A stretch of DNA of 64,000 bases from Palsa-892 sp963751615 (GCA_963751615.1 CAVVVG010000005.1:1488001-1552000); one strand, 5' to 3'; shown: positions 52,426 to 62,613, numbered from the stretch's first letter. Program-made: numbers and translations. The notes: generated from the sequence alone by a model not told the origin.

Positions 52426-53223
52426 ATGAAACCCGCCCGTCTTGTTGTTCTTGGCGTCGCCCTGCTTGCGGGGGGACTCGCCTACATGTTTTCAGGGCGC
52501 GATACGCCTGCGCCTCCGCCCATCCAGGTCGTCCAGCCTGCGATAGACACCGTCGATATTCTCGTCGCGAAATCCGATATCGGCCTCGGCAAAGCGCTTT
52601 TGCAGGACGATATCGCCTGGCAAACTTGGCCGGCCTCTGCTGCCGGTCCCCAGTTCATTCGCAAGAGCTCACGTCCGGGCGCACTTGAGGAATTCAAGGG
52701 CGCGATCGCTCGAGCGCCGTTCGTTTCGGGCGAACCAATCCGTGAACAGAAATTGATCAAAGCGGACGGGTCCGGCTTCATGTCCGCGATCCTATCGCCG
52801 GGCATGCGCGCAATCTCGACCGACATCTCGCCGGAAACCGGCGTTGGCGGTTTTATTCTGCCGAACGATCGTGTTGATGTAATTCTTACGCGCCGCGATC
52901 CTGAGCAGCAGAAGCAGGGCGGCACTGACGGCTTCGTCAGCGAAACGATTTTGCGCAACGTCCGTGTGCTCGCGATCGACCAAACAGTCGAAGAGAAAAA
53001 CGGACAAAAAGTCGTAGTCGGCAAGACTGCGACCCTCGAATTGTCGCCGCGCCAGTCTGAGACGCTCGCTTTGTCTCGTCAGCGCGGAACTATGTCGCTT
53101 GCATTGCGCGCGCTTGCCGAAAGCAAGCCAACAAACAAACCTGAAGCTGAAGAAGAAAATGCACGCGGGGGTAGCGTGAATTTCGTGCGCTACGGCGTGA
53201 ATTCCGTACAAACCTTGAGATAA
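52426..53223 (+). CDS. cpaB: Flp pilus assembly protein CpaB (RcpC)
   Basis: 265 residues from the ATG at 52426. N-terminal membrane anchor (ARLVVLGVALLAGGLAYMF), then an SAF domain (VDILVAKSDIGLGKALLQDDIAWQTWP) and a C-terminal RcpC domain (AISTDISPETGVGGFILPNDRVDVILTRRDP). Periplasmic component of the pilus secretion channel. Starts 127 bases after cpaA. Confidence 0.93.
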   Translation: MKPARLVVLGVALLAGGLAYMFSGRDTPAPPPIQVVQPAIDTVDILVAKSDIGLGKALLQDDIAWQTWPASAAGPQFIRKSSRPGALEEFKGAIARAPFVSGEPIREQKLIKADGSGFMSAILSPGMRAISTDISPETGVGGFILPNDRVDVILTRRDPEQQKQGGTDGFVSETILRNVRVLAIDQTVEEKNGQKVVVGKTATLELSPRQSETLALSRQRGTMSLALRALAESKPTNKPEAEEENARGGSVNFVRYGVNSVQTLR

Positions 53224-53246
53224 CGGCGCGAACGCGGAGTATGAGC

Positions 53247-54665
53247 ATGTACTGTCTTCACGCGAACGCGATTCGATTCGGGGCCCTTGCCGCCACGTTG
53301 ATCGCTTTCGTTTCCATTGTATTGCCTGAACCGGCGCGCACGGCTGATGCCTATCGTGTATCCAGCAATTCGGGTGCGCGTTTCCTTGCGATTGGCATCG
53401 GCAAGTCTGCGGTGGTCGATTTACCGTCCGATGCTAAGGACGTACTGGTCGCTAATCCCAGCATAGCCAATGCTGTCGTCCGCTCCGCTCGCCGTGCCTA
53501 TCTGATCGGTGTCGCCGCGGGCCAAACCAACATCATATTTTTCGACGGAGAAGGCCGTCCAATTGCGTCCTATGACATTGAAGTCGGCCGTGATGGAGCA
53601 GGCGTTCGCGACGCATTACGGAAGCTCATGCCTGGCGCCGCTAACATTAAGGTAGACCCTGTCGGTGACAGCGTCGTGATTTCAGGTGTGGTCGCGAACG
53701 TGGCGGACGCCCAGACGATCGTACAGGCTGCGACGCGCCTCGTCGGCGACGTGAACAAGGTCGTCAACGGGCTTACCATCAAGGGCAAAGAACAGGTTCT
53801 TCTTAAAGTAACGGTCGCGGAAATTCAGCGCTCCGTACTGAAGCAGCTCGGTGTCGATATCACTGGCACCAATGTAGCCATCGGTTCCGCCGTTGTGAAC
53901 TTCAATTCTACCAATCCATTCTCAACACTGAACCAGCCGATTTCCAATTCGAATGTCTCGCCGACATTTACGCTGCCATCTGGTGGCACGATCAATGCGA
54001 CACTTCGCGCGATGGAGCAGTCTGGCGTTATGCGCACACTCGCGGAGCCGAATCTTACGGCGATTTCGGGTGAGACGGCAAAGTTTTTGGCCGGCGGCGA
54101 GTTTCCCGTCCCAGGCGGACAAAGCTGCGACCAAAGCGGTGTCTGTCAGATCCAGATTCAATTCAAGCAATTCGGTGTCGGCCTCGAATTCACGCCGGTC
54201 GTTCTCTCCGAGGGACGCATCAGCATGAAAGTCGGAACCGAAGTCAGCGAGCTTTCGGCTGAGGGTGCGATCAAGCTCGCGAGCATTATCGTTCCTGCTC
54301 TAAAGGTCCGCCGCGCCAGCTCGACGATCGAGCTGCCTTCGGGCGGGTCGCTTGTGCTCGGCGGTTTGCTGCAAGAGCAGACCAAACAGAGCATCAACGG
54401 TATTCCGGCACTGATGAATCTTCCTGTGCTCGGCCCCCTGTTCAAGAGCCGTGACTATCAGACCGGGCAAACCGAGCTGGTGATCATGGCGACGCCCTAT
54501 GTCGTTAACCCGAGCGCGTCGAAGGATCTTTCGCGCCCGGATGACGGCTTCGTCGATCCTTCAGATCCGCAAGTTGTTCTTATGAACCAATTGAATCGCA
54601 CTTATGGACTTCGAAACACGGCCAGCGGGCGTGCTCTTGGAAACTACGGCTTTATCAACGACTGA
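53247..54665 (+). CDS. cpaC: Outer membrane secretin CpaC (RcpA)
   Basis: 472 residues; ATG at 53247 is seven bases from GGAG, the ATG at 53241 too close to it. Signal peptide to about residue 33 (PEPARTADA), N-terminal pilus domain (GIGKSAVVDLPSDAKDVLVANPSIANAVV), BON-like segment (90-165), and a secretin domain (about 230-440) with VPGG and the LGGLLQEQTKQSINGIPALMNLPVLGPLF ending motif. Forms the outer membrane gate for the Flp pilus. Confidence 0.95.
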   Translation: MYCLHANAIRFGALAATLIAFVSIVLPEPARTADAYRVSSNSGARFLAIGIGKSAVVDLPSDAKDVLVANPSIANAVVRSARRAYLIGVAAGQTNIIFFDGEGRPIASYDIEVGRDGAGVRDALRKLMPGAANIKVDPVGDSVVISGVVANVADAQTIVQAATRLVGDVNKVVNGLTIKGKEQVLLKVTVAEIQRSVLKQLGVDITGTNVAIGSAVVNFNSTNPFSTLNQPISNSNVSPTFTLPSGGTINATLRAMEQSGVMRTLAEPNLTAISGETAKFLAGGEFPVPGGQSCDQSGVCQIQIQFKQFGVGLEFTPVVLSEGRISMKVGTEVSELSAEGAIKLASIIVPALKVRRASSTIELPSGGSLVLGGLLQEQTKQSINGIPALMNLPVLGPLFKSRDYQTGQTELVIMATPYVVNPSASKDLSRPDDGFVDPSDPQVVLMNQLNRTYGLRNTASGRALGNYGFIND

Positions 54666-54677
54666 GTGGGGTCAGCC

Positions 54678-55430
54678 ATGAACTCAAGTAACCGTAAGAG
54701 TTCCACAGGGGTGCACTGTTTAGCCGCCCTGGGGCTGATGTTTTGCGTGGTCGCATGCGCTCGCAACCCGCAACCGGACATTACCGCGTCGATGCCCGTC
54801 GATTACCGCGAACGTCATCCAATTCGGCTCGTGGATGGACAGCGTTCGCTGCAGATTTTCGTAGGCTCTGTCCGCAGCGGATTGACTCCGACGCAGCGGG
54901 CACAAGTTACTTCGCTCGGCAGCGACTGGCGTCGCGAGGGTACGGGTTACATTTTGGTCGAGACACCGGCTGGCGCCGCGAATAGCGGTGCAGCTAGACA
55001 AACTGTTCACGAGATTCGGAGTTTGTTGCAATTTGCCGGTGTGCCGCAAAAGGCAATGATCGTGCGCAACTACGATCAGCTTTATCGGCAAGATCTCGGT
55101 GTGATCCGGGTTATCTATACGCGTATCGAAGCGAAAGCTGGTCCTTGTGGCGAATGGCCTGACAATCTTGGTCCTGGAGTGCTTGGCAAACCGCAACCTT
55201 GGCCCTTGCCTGATAGTGAAAACCGACCGTACTGGAATTTTGGCTGCGCGACGCAACGCAATCTCGCTTCGTCCGTCGCCAATCCGGAAGATCTGGTGCA
55301 GCCGCGTGCTGAAACGCCGACCTATGCGGCACGTCGATCAACGGTTGTCGACAAGTATTCGAAGGGCACCGACCCATCGACCACCTATTCAAGCTCTAAC
55401 AACGGCAAGGTGAGTAACGTCGGACCATGA
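54678..55430 (+). CDS. cpaD: Pilus biogenesis lipoprotein CpaD
   Basis: 250 residues from the ATG at 54678 (GTG 54666 in frame is less likely). Lipoprotein signal peptide with lipobox LMFCVVAC, cysteine near 27. The mature part has CpaD features: VDYRERHPIRLVD, and a C-terminal GPCGEWPDNLG...YWNFGCATQRNLASSVANPEDLVQPR with two cysteines. Low-complexity tail. Periplasmic/outer membrane factor for secretin assembly. Its stop overlaps cpaE by 4 bases. Confidence 0.93.
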   Translation: MNSSNRKSSTGVHCLAALGLMFCVVACARNPQPDITASMPVDYRERHPIRLVDGQRSLQIFVGSVRSGLTPTQRAQVTSLGSDWRREGTGYILVETPAGAANSGAARQTVHEIRSLLQFAGVPQKAMIVRNYDQLYRQDLGVIRVIYTRIEAKAGPCGEWPDNLGPGVLGKPQPWPLPDSENRPYWNFGCATQRNLASSVANPEDLVQPRAETPTYAARRSTVVDKYSKGTDPSTTYSSSNNGKVSNVGP

Positions 55431-56707
55431 TGAAGCTAGCGACCGCGCAAACTGCTGAAAGCTTAACCTCGGCCTCGGAGATCGAGCGACATATTGCGCC
55501 GATTCCGCGCATTTCAATTCAAGCTTTTTGCGAAACGCCTGAACTTGCTGGTTCGATGCAGGCGGCAATCAGTGACCGCCGAATGTCGAAGGCGCATATC
55601 AAGGTGCAGATGGGCGGAATGGTTGCCGCGCTCGAAGCATACAGAAATTCCGCTACACCGAATGTCATTTTGATCGAGCATCTCGGTAATGGCGTCGATC
55701 TGATCGCTGGTCTCGACAGTCTTTCCGGTGTCTGCGATGCCGGCACCAAAGTCATAATCGTAGGCCGTCTTAACGACATCGTTCTCTATCGTGAACTTGT
55801 GCGGCGCGGTGTCAGCGACTACGTCGTCGGGCCGCTTTCGCCCATTGATCTGATGCGCGCATTCTCCGGACTTTTCAACGCGCCCGATGCGGAACCGCTT
55901 GGTCGCATGCTTGCGGTCATCGGCGCCAAGGGAGGCGTTGGCGCATCGACAGTTGCACATAACATCGCTTTTGCCGTCGCCCGCGATCTTGGTCTGAACG
56001 CGGTAGTCACGGATCTCGATCTCGCGTTCGGAACCGCAGGCCTCGATTTTAATCAGGATCCGCCCCAAGGTATCGCCGACGCCGTGTTTTCGCCGGAACG
56101 TGTCGAACCCGCCTATATCGATCGTCTGTTGTCCAAATGCACCGATAATTTGAGCTTGCTTGCAGCGCCCGCAACGCTCGATCGTGAATATGACTTCAAT
56201 GCAGATGCCTTCGATTCAACTCTGGACGCATTGCGCGGAACCGTTCCTTATATCGTGCTCGATATTCCGCATTTGTGGACCGCCTGGGCCAAACGCACGC
56301 TTGTGAGCGCTGATGAAGTTTTGTTTGTCGCGGCTCCCGATCTCGCTAACTTGCGTAATGTCAAAAACATGTTCGACCTAGTTAAGGGCGCCCGCCCGAA
56401 CGATCATCCGCCGCATTACCTGCTAAATCAAATCGGGATGCCGAAACGCCCAGAAGTCCGCCCTTCTGATTTTGCCAAGGCGCTTGATGCGCAGCCTGCT
56501 GCGACCATTCCGTTCGATCCACAGCTTTTCGGTACGGCCGCAAATAACGGGCAGATGATCGCAGAGGTCAACGCGGGTCACAAAATCACCGAAACTTTCT
56601 TGTCGCTTGCCAAGATGCTGACGGGCCGAGCCGAAGCAAAGGCCCCGAAGAAAGATCTGTTGTCGCCCCTGCTTGCAAAACTCCGTGGCCTAAAGCCCGG
56701 CGCGTAA
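55427..56707 (+). CDS. cpaE: Pilus assembly localisation ATPase CpaE (TadZ)
   Basis: 426 residues. N-terminal receiver-like domain (about 28-150) without a clear phospho-accepting pattern, then a ParA/MinD-type ATPase with deviant Walker A GAKGGVGAST near 167-176 and switch segment DLDLAFGTAGLDF. Places the pilus machine at a cell pole in Caulobacter. Cytoplasmic, membrane-associated. Confidence 0.93.
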   Translation: MMKLATAQTAESLTSASEIERHIAPIPRISIQAFCETPELAGSMQAAISDRRMSKAHIKVQMGGMVAALEAYRNSATPNVILIEHLGNGVDLIAGLDSLSGVCDAGTKVIIVGRLNDIVLYRELVRRGVSDYVVGPLSPIDLMRAFSGLFNAPDAEPLGRMLAVIGAKGGVGASTVAHNIAFAVARDLGLNAVVTDLDLAFGTAGLDFNQDPPQGIADAVFSPERVEPAYIDRLLSKCTDNLSLLAAPATLDREYDFNADAFDSTLDALRGTVPYIVLDIPHLWTAWAKRTLVSADEVLFVAAPDLANLRNVKNMFDLVKGARPNDHPPHYLLNQIGMPKRPEVRPSDFAKALDAQPAATIPFDPQLFGTAANNGQMIAEVNAGHKITETFLSLAKMLTGRAEAKAPKKDLLSPLLAKLRGLKPGA

Positions 56708-56716
56708 GGATCATGA

Positions 56717-58237
56717 ATGTTCGGCAAGCGTGGCAGTGCAGTCGTATCGCCGAGCCGGCCTGATTCGCAGCCGGCGTCCGCGCGAAAAGCGCCGGATGTG
56801 TTGCCGATTCGTGCTGCACCCACTCCTGCCGCGCCTGCTACGTTTGGGTCCGACGCAAGTCTCTCCGAAACATCCGTATCGTCGCCATCGATTACGTCGG
56901 CCGCGCCCGTGACTCCGCCGTCACCGCCGGTAATCCCTCAACGGAACGAGAATTTCTATGAAGTCAAAGGGCAGATCTTCGGCGCGCTGATTGAAGCGAT
57001 CGATCTCTCGCAGCTCGCCAAGCTCGACTCGGTTTCGGCGCGCGAGGAAATCCGCGACATCGTCAACGAGATTATCTCGATCAAGAACGTCGTGATGTCG
57101 ATCGCGGAACAGGAAGAGCTACTCGAGGATATTTGTAATGATGTTCTTGGTTATGGCCCACTCGAGCCCCTCCTGGCGCGCGACGACATCGCCGATATCA
57201 TGGTGAACGGCGCTGGCACGGTTTACATCGAGGTGCAGGGAAAAATTCAAAAAACTGGGATCCGTTTCCGGGATAACCAGCAACTTAGCAACATCTGCCA
57301 ACGCATCGTCAGCCAAATCGGCCGCCGCGTCGACGAGTCGAGCCCGATTTGCGACGCACGCTTGCCGGACGGATCGCGCGTCAACGTCATCGTGCCACCG
57401 CTTTCCATCGACGGTCCTTGCCTCACCATCCGTAAGTTTCGCAAGGACAAGCTGACGCTCGATCAGCTCGTCAAATACGAATCAATCACGCAGCACGGCG
57501 CCGAGATCTTGAAAGTCATCGGTCGCTGTCGCGTGAACACTGTAATCTCTGGTGGCACCGGCTCCGGCAAGACGACGCTCCTGAACTGCCTCACTAAGTT
57601 TATTGATGATGACGAGCGTATCATCACCTGCGAAGATGCCGCTGAATTGCAGCTCCAGCAACCTCATGTGGTCCGCCTCGAAACCCGTCCACCGAATCTA
57701 GAAGGTGAAGGGCAGGTCACGATGCGCGATCTAGTCCGCAACTGTCTTCGTATGCGCCCCGAACGGATCATTGTCGGCGAGGTGCGCGGACCTGAAGCGT
57801 TCGATTTGTTGCAGGCGATGAATACGGGCCACGATGGTTCGTTGGGGACGCTACACGCGAACAGCCCGCGCGAAGCGCTCTCGCGTCTCGAATCGATGAT
57901 CACGATGGGTGGCTTTGCGCTTCCTTCACGCACTATTCGCGAAATGCTCGTATCCTCGATCGACGTGATCATACAGTCAGCGCGGCTTCGCGACGGTTCC
58001 CGCCGTATCACCCACGTGACCGAGGTTGTTGGCATGGAAGGCGATACAATCGTTACACAAGATCTTTTCGTCTACGATCTGATTGGTGAGGATCAAAACG
58101 GTAAACTCATCGGCCGCCACCGTTCGACCGGTATCGGTCAGCCGCGTTTCTGGGATCGAGCGCGCTATTTCGGCGAAGAGCAGCGGCTCGCAGCGGCACT
58201 CGACGCTTCCGAGGCGCCCGACCCAAACCAGCGGTGA
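56717..58237 (+). CDS. cpaF: Pilus retraction/extension ATPase CpaF (TadA)
   Basis: 506 residues. Proline/serine-rich N terminus (1-80), then a type II/IV secretion ATPase: Walker A GGTGSGKTTLLN near 279-290, Asp box, Walker B GEVRGPEAFDLLQAMNTGHDGS, and His box LGTLHANSPREALSR. Bifunctional ATPase for Flp pilus extension and retraction. ATG 9 bases after cpaE. Confidence 0.96.
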   Translation: MFGKRGSAVVSPSRPDSQPASARKAPDVLPIRAAPTPAAPATFGSDASLSETSVSSPSITSAAPVTPPSPPVIPQRNENFYEVKGQIFGALIEAIDLSQLAKLDSVSAREEIRDIVNEIISIKNVVMSIAEQEELLEDICNDVLGYGPLEPLLARDDIADIMVNGAGTVYIEVQGKIQKTGIRFRDNQQLSNICQRIVSQIGRRVDESSPICDARLPDGSRVNVIVPPLSIDGPCLTIRKFRKDKLTLDQLVKYESITQHGAEILKVIGRCRVNTVISGGTGSGKTTLLNCLTKFIDDDERIITCEDAAELQLQQPHVVRLETRPPNLEGEGQVTMRDLVRNCLRMRPERIIVGEVRGPEAFDLLQAMNTGHDGSLGTLHANSPREALSRLESMITMGGFALPSRTIREMLVSSIDVIIQSARLRDGSRRITHVTEVVGMEGDTIVTQDLFVYDLIGEDQNGKLIGRHRSTGIGQPRFWDRARYFGEEQRLAAALDASEAPDPNQR

Positions 58238-58241
58238 TGCC

Positions 58242-59222
58242 ATGCTAGCGACCCTGGCCACTGTATTTCTTGTCACCGTATCGGTCGGCGGTGTCGCCTA
58301 TGTTTTCATTCATCCGCTACTTTCGGGCGAGAAACGCGTCGAAAAACGTATGCGTGATATCGCTTCCGATCCCGTCACTGCCCGCGCCGCGCGAAAAGTG
58401 CCCGACGCCGCGGCTTCGCGCCGGCAGCAGGTAGAAGAAACACTGAAACAGCTTGAGGAACGCAAAAGGAAAGCGAAGCGCATTCCACTTTCCGTACGTA
58501 TACAGCGAGCCGGTCTTGAATGGAGCAAAAAGCAATTTCTGATCAGCAGCGTCGGTCTGGGGATTTTCGCCGCTATCATGTCAATGTCTGTGGGTGTGGA
58601 AACCTATCTGGCACCGCTGATTGCGATATCCGTCGGCTTGGGATTGCCACGCTGGATTCTCAGTTATTTGCAGAAGCGACGCGAAAAGCGTTTCATCGAT
58701 GAACTGCCGAATGCCGTCGATGTCATTGTGCGCGGCGTCAAATCCGGCCTTCCAGTGGGTGATTGTATCCGTATCATCGCCGCCGAAACGCAGGAGCCTG
58801 TGAAAACCGAATTCCGTACGATGGCCGAGGCAACAAGCATCGGCATGTCGTTGCCAGACGCCGCGAATAAACTATACGAACGCATTCCCCTGCCGGAATC
58901 GAATTTTTTTGGGATTGTAATCTCCGTTCAAACGAAGGCAGGTGGCAGCCTCTCCGAGACCTTGGGCAATCTTTCGCGCGTTCTACGCGATCGCAAGAAG
59001 ATGCAGGCGAAGATCAAGGCGATGAGCATGGAGGCGAAAGCGTCGGCCGCAATCATCGCAGCGCTTCCACCGGCGGTTATGACACTCGTGTATCTAACAA
59101 GTCCCGATTACATCGCGCTGTTGTGGACGACACCGACTGGCCGTTTGATGCTAATTGGCAGCGTGATGTGGATGACGTTTGGCGTTCTCGTTATGCGCAA
59201 GATGATCAACTTCGATTTTTGA
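58242..59222 (+). CDS. tadB: Tad inner membrane platform protein TadB
   Basis: 326 residues from the ATG at 58242, four bases after the cpaF stop; the open frame further upstream lies inside cpaF. One N-terminal helix, a basic linker (KRVEKRMRDI...ERKRKAKRIPLSVRIQRAGL), then a T2SSF domain with helix pairs at about 95-140 and 265-320 and the motif NAVDVIVRGVKSGLPVGDCIR. Partner of TadC in the inner membrane platform. Confidence 0.94.
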   Translation: MLATLATVFLVTVSVGGVAYVFIHPLLSGEKRVEKRMRDIASDPVTARAARKVPDAAASRRQQVEETLKQLEERKRKAKRIPLSVRIQRAGLEWSKKQFLISSVGLGIFAAIMSMSVGVETYLAPLIAISVGLGLPRWILSYLQKRREKRFIDELPNAVDVIVRGVKSGLPVGDCIRIIAAETQEPVKTEFRTMAEATSIGMSLPDAANKLYERIPLPESNFFGIVISVQTKAGGSLSETLGNLSRVLRDRKKMQAKIKAMSMEAKASAAIIAALPPAVMTLVYLTSPDYIALLWTTPTGRLMLIGSVMWMTFGVLVMRKMINFDF

Positions 59223-59230
59223 GGCGCACC

Positions 59231-60205
59231 ATGGTTGATATGATCACCGATTTTCTCGGCAACACGCGCCTTCTGACGACGATTTTCACTATGATCGCCG
59301 CGATGGCAACGGTTTTCACCATTGCGATGCCTTATCTTTTGACCGACAATCTTGAGCGCCGTCTTAAAAGCGTCGCGATCGAACGAGACAAAATTCGGGC
59401 CCGCGAACGAGAAAAGCTTGCCAAGAGTGAACGCGTAGCGCTTCGTTCCACGCCTAAGCCATATATGGAAAAAATCGTGGAGCATTTAAATTTGCGCAAA
59501 TGGCTCGGCGAGGAACAGGCGCGCGCGATGCTTACTCAGGCGGGTTATCGTGGGCAGGGGCCTTACGTGGCCTTTCTCTTCTTCCGCATGATAGCGCCGA
59601 TCGGGATGTTCCTGTTCACGCTCGTATATCTGTTCGTGATCATAAACATGGACCGGCCCGCAATGTTGAAAGTCGCAGTAGCGATCGGTGCCGCGTGGAT
59701 CGGCATGAAACTGCCACAACTGTTCTTGAAAAATCTCATCACACGGCGTCAGCTGTCGGTTCGCCGCGCCTTTCCCGATGCTCTCGATCTGCTCCTAATT
59801 TGCGTTGAGTCTGGTATGTCAATTGAGGTGGCGTTCCGTCGCGTGAGTCAGGAGATCGGTACTCAATCGATTCCACTTGCCGAGGAATTGACGCTGACAA
59901 CCGCCGAGCTTTCTTTTTTGCAGGATCGCAGGCAGGCCTATGATAACCTCGCGACGCGAACCAATCTCGACGGCGTGAAGGCAGTTTGTACTGCATTAGC
60001 CCAAGCTGAACGTTATGGCACGCCGCTCGCACAGGCGTTGCGTGTGCTCGCGCAAGAAATCCGCGACATGCGCATGGCGGAAGCCGAGAAAAAAGCTGCT
60101 GCTCTGCCGCCGAAGCTCACAGTGCCGATGATTCTGTTTTTTTTACCGGTGTTGTTCATCGTAATTCTCGGGCCGGCCTTCATTCGCGTGATGGAACTGC
60201 GATAG
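59231..60205 (+). CDS. tadC: Tad inner membrane platform protein TadC
   Basis: 324 residues from the ATG at 59231, eight bases after tadB. Same plan as TadB: N-terminal helix, charged linker (DNLERRLKSVAIERDKIRARERE), helix pair near 115-160, T2SSF domain (FPDALDLLLICVESGMSIEVAFRRV) and a C-terminal helix (LTVPMILFFLPVLFIVILGPAFIRV). Last gene of the plus-strand cpa/tad operon. Confidence 0.94.
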   Translation: MVDMITDFLGNTRLLTTIFTMIAAMATVFTIAMPYLLTDNLERRLKSVAIERDKIRAREREKLAKSERVALRSTPKPYMEKIVEHLNLRKWLGEEQARAMLTQAGYRGQGPYVAFLFFRMIAPIGMFLFTLVYLFVIINMDRPAMLKVAVAIGAAWIGMKLPQLFLKNLITRRQLSVRRAFPDALDLLLICVESGMSIEVAFRRVSQEIGTQSIPLAEELTLTTAELSFLQDRRQAYDNLATRTNLDGVKAVCTALAQAERYGTPLAQALRVLAQEIRDMRMAEAEKKAAALPPKLTVPMILFFLPVLFIVILGPAFIRVMELR

Positions 60206-60229
60206 TCGGCGTCAGCAATCTTACTTGTT

Positions 60230-60265
60230 TCAAAAATAAAGATGGCCGGAATGAAACCGGCCATC
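60230..60265 (-). terminator. Terminator at the tadC/tadD convergence
   Basis: Perfect 9-base stem GATGGCCGG / CCGGCCATC (60241-60265, loop seven bases). On the minus strand it is followed by TTTATTTTTG, so it ends tadD transcripts well; on the plus strand no T-run follows and it may only act as a weak stop for tadC. Confidence 0.8.
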
Positions 60266-60291
60266 GCAAATTCATTTGGAGCAGATCAAAC

Positions 60292-61098
60292 TTACCCGTT
60301 TGTGGACGCCGTATTTTGGCCGAGCTTCTTCCATGGATTCTGTTGCCCAATCATTTCGCGAAGCTGTGCAATGTTCGCTTTTGCCTCCTCGGGCGGGAGG
60401 TCACTGGCTGCAACGTGCTCGGCTTCCTCGAATTTGCCTTGCAGGCCGAGGACGAGCGCGAGGTTTTGTCGTATCTTCGGCTCCGCGCCCGGTAACTGCG
60501 AAGCACGTTTTAGCGTCGTTTCCGCATGCGGTAGATCTTTTGATAGCGCATAGGAAAGGCCGAGATTGGAGAGGATGGCCGCTTCGTTGGGCGCAATTTT
60601 GAGTGCGGTTTCGTAGTAGCGGCGCGCTTCGGCATTGTTGCCCATCTGGTCAAGCACAGTGCCCTGCGCGTTAAGAATGCGCCAATCGGGCTGATCGGGC
60701 CGATGCGCCTTGCGGAGGACTTCAAGCGCCTGGGCAAACTCGCCGTTGTCCGCAAGTGCCCGCCCATATGCGCCGAGCACGGCCATATTCTGCGGGTTGT
60801 TGATTGAGGCTTGCTGCAGGACCGCTGCCGCTTGGGCGTGCTGTCCGGTCGCGCGGAGCGCGTGCGCATAGGCGACGGCGATCTCAGGATTACGGGGGTC
60901 AGATTTGTATTGTTGGCCGTAGGCTTCGATGCGCTTTCGTGCCTCACTATCGGAGGTAAGGGAAGATGATGCCTGAGTTGATCCGGTTACGTCACCGCGG
61001 GTTGCCGCGCAACCGCCAATACTGAGGGCAACGGCGATGGCAAGAAGTGAAGAGCGAATTAGGTTTCGCTGACCTTTTAGACGGCCATTTGAACTCAT
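60292..61098 (-). CDS. tadD: TPR lipoprotein TadD
   Basis: 268 residues. Lipoprotein signal with lipobox SIGGC (cysteine near 30), then at least four tetratricopeptide repeats between about 70 and 210 (PEIAVAYAHALRATGQHAQAAAVLQQA; WRILNAQGTVLDQMGNNAEARRYYETAL; AILSNLGLSYALSKDLPHAETTLKRA). TadD-like scaffold for outer membrane pilus components. Convergent to tadC with a shared terminator region. Confidence 0.9.
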   Translation of the reverse strand: MSSNGRLKGQRNLIRSSLLAIAVALSIGGCAATRGDVTGSTQASSSLTSDSEARKRIEAYGQQYKSDPRNPEIAVAYAHALRATGQHAQAAAVLQQASINNPQNMAVLGAYGRALADNGEFAQALEVLRKAHRPDQPDWRILNAQGTVLDQMGNNAEARRYYETALKIAPNEAAILSNLGLSYALSKDLPHAETTLKRASQLPGAEPKIRQNLALVLGLQGKFEEAEHVAASDLPPEEAKANIAQLREMIGQQNPWKKLGQNTASTNG

Positions 61099-61218
61099 GG
61101 CAAAACTCCAGCCCAGACGATTTAACGCTTCGGTAATAGACGATTAACCCTAATGTCTGGTTAAACCGGTTGATTTGGGTTAGGGCGGATTTTGGCCCGT
61201 TTCGAACGAGGGCGTGCT

Positions 61219-62613
61219 TTGCCAGGCGAACTTCATTCAAGTTTCACTGTCGCGGGATCGAAATCCGCAAAGCCAGTCTGGTGCGTCGATAGCGACTCCT
61301 GGCCAAGCATTCAGAAGTCCTTGCCCTCCGCCGCGCGGGCCTTTGCGGAAGCCACGGGTTTCAAGCCCGTTTCGGGGCAATTTTTGCTGTGCCCCGGTGA
61401 CAAGGGCGAAATCGCGGGCGCATTACTGGCGTGCGATGCGCCGTCCGCGCGATACCGCGATACGTTCATTCCGGGAAAGCTTGCGACGCTGTTGCCCCCG
61501 GGCGTCTGGCGTTTCGCTTCAACGCCGCCCGATACTTATCTTGGTGCGCTCGCGTTCGCGCTTGGTAGCTATCGTTACACACGCTATCGCTCAGCCGACG
61601 AAAAAAAAGTGCAACTTGAAATTCCGCAAGATGTCGACGGTAAAGAACTAACCCGCATAATCGAAGCCGTGTACCTCGTGCGCGATCTCGTCAACACTCC
61701 GGCAAATGATCTCGGTCCCTCCGAAATCGAGGATGCCGTGCGTACGCTCGGCAATCGTTTTGGTGCCTCCGTTAGGTCCATCGTTGGGGAAGCTTTGCTG
61801 AAAGAAAATTTTCCGCTTATTCATGCGGTTGGCCGCGGATCGGAGCGAACATCTCGACTGATCGACTTGCGCTGGGGCAATCCTTCGCATCCGAAGGTGA
61901 CGCTTGTTGGCAAGGGCGTCTCGTTCGATACGGGCGGGCTCGATATCAAGCCATCATCCGCGATGCTATTAATGAAAAAAGACATGGGCGGGGCCGCGAA
62001 CGCGCTCGGCCTCGCGTCGATGGTCATGGATGCGAAACTGCCGGTAGCGCTCCGCGTTTTAATACCGGCTGTGGAAAATTCCGTTTCTGGCAATGCTTTT
62101 CGGCCCGGTGACGTCTTCAAGAGCCGAAAGGGTCTCACGGTCGAAATCGGCAACACCGATGCGGAAGGCCGGCTCATTCTTGCTGATGCGCTCACGTTTG
62201 CCGACGAGGAAGAACCCGGGCTTCTAATCGATTTTGCGACACTGACTGGCGCCGCACGCGTGGCGCTAGGTCCCGAGCTGCCGCCGGCGTACACTAATGA
62301 TGACGAACTCGCCACGGCGCTCGAACGTATAGCCAAAGCCGAAGCCGATCCGATCTGGCGAATGCCGCTATGGTGGCCTTACGCTTCGATGCTGGACTCC
62401 AAAATCGCGGACCTGAACAACGTTTCGTCCGGCGTGTTCGCGGGCTCCATCACCGCCGCATTGTTTCTCGCACGCTTCATCGAACGCGCGAAATCGTGGC
62501 TGCATCTCGATATTTTCGCGTGGAATCCCGTCTCGAAACCGGGCAGGCCCGAAGGCGGTGAGGCGATGACCATCCGCGCGCTCTATGCATTGCTCAAAGA
62601 GCGCTATCGCTGA
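61219..62613 (+). CDS. Leucyl aminopeptidase family (M17) metallopeptidase
   Basis: 464 residues from TTG 61219 (GAGGG just upstream); TTG 61192 in frame would add nine residues. Catalytic M17 domain from about 150: metal/base residues in VGKGVSFDTGGLDIKP, MKKDMGGAANALG and the signature GNTDAEGRLILADAL. Two-metal cytoplasmic aminopeptidase for peptide turnover. Next to it are a MarR gene and an NlpC/P60 gene, a trio often seen in Hyphomicrobiales. Confidence 0.92.
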   Translation: MPGELHSSFTVAGSKSAKPVWCVDSDSWPSIQKSLPSAARAFAEATGFKPVSGQFLLCPGDKGEIAGALLACDAPSARYRDTFIPGKLATLLPPGVWRFASTPPDTYLGALAFALGSYRYTRYRSADEKKVQLEIPQDVDGKELTRIIEAVYLVRDLVNTPANDLGPSEIEDAVRTLGNRFGASVRSIVGEALLKENFPLIHAVGRGSERTSRLIDLRWGNPSHPKVTLVGKGVSFDTGGLDIKPSSAMLLMKKDMGGAANALGLASMVMDAKLPVALRVLIPAVENSVSGNAFRPGDVFKSRKGLTVEIGNTDAEGRLILADALTFADEEEPGLLIDFATLTGAARVALGPELPPAYTNDDELATALERIAKAEADPIWRMPLWWPYASMLDSKIADLNNVSSGVFAGSITAALFLARFIERAKSWLHLDIFAWNPVSKPGRPEGGEAMTIRALYALLKERYR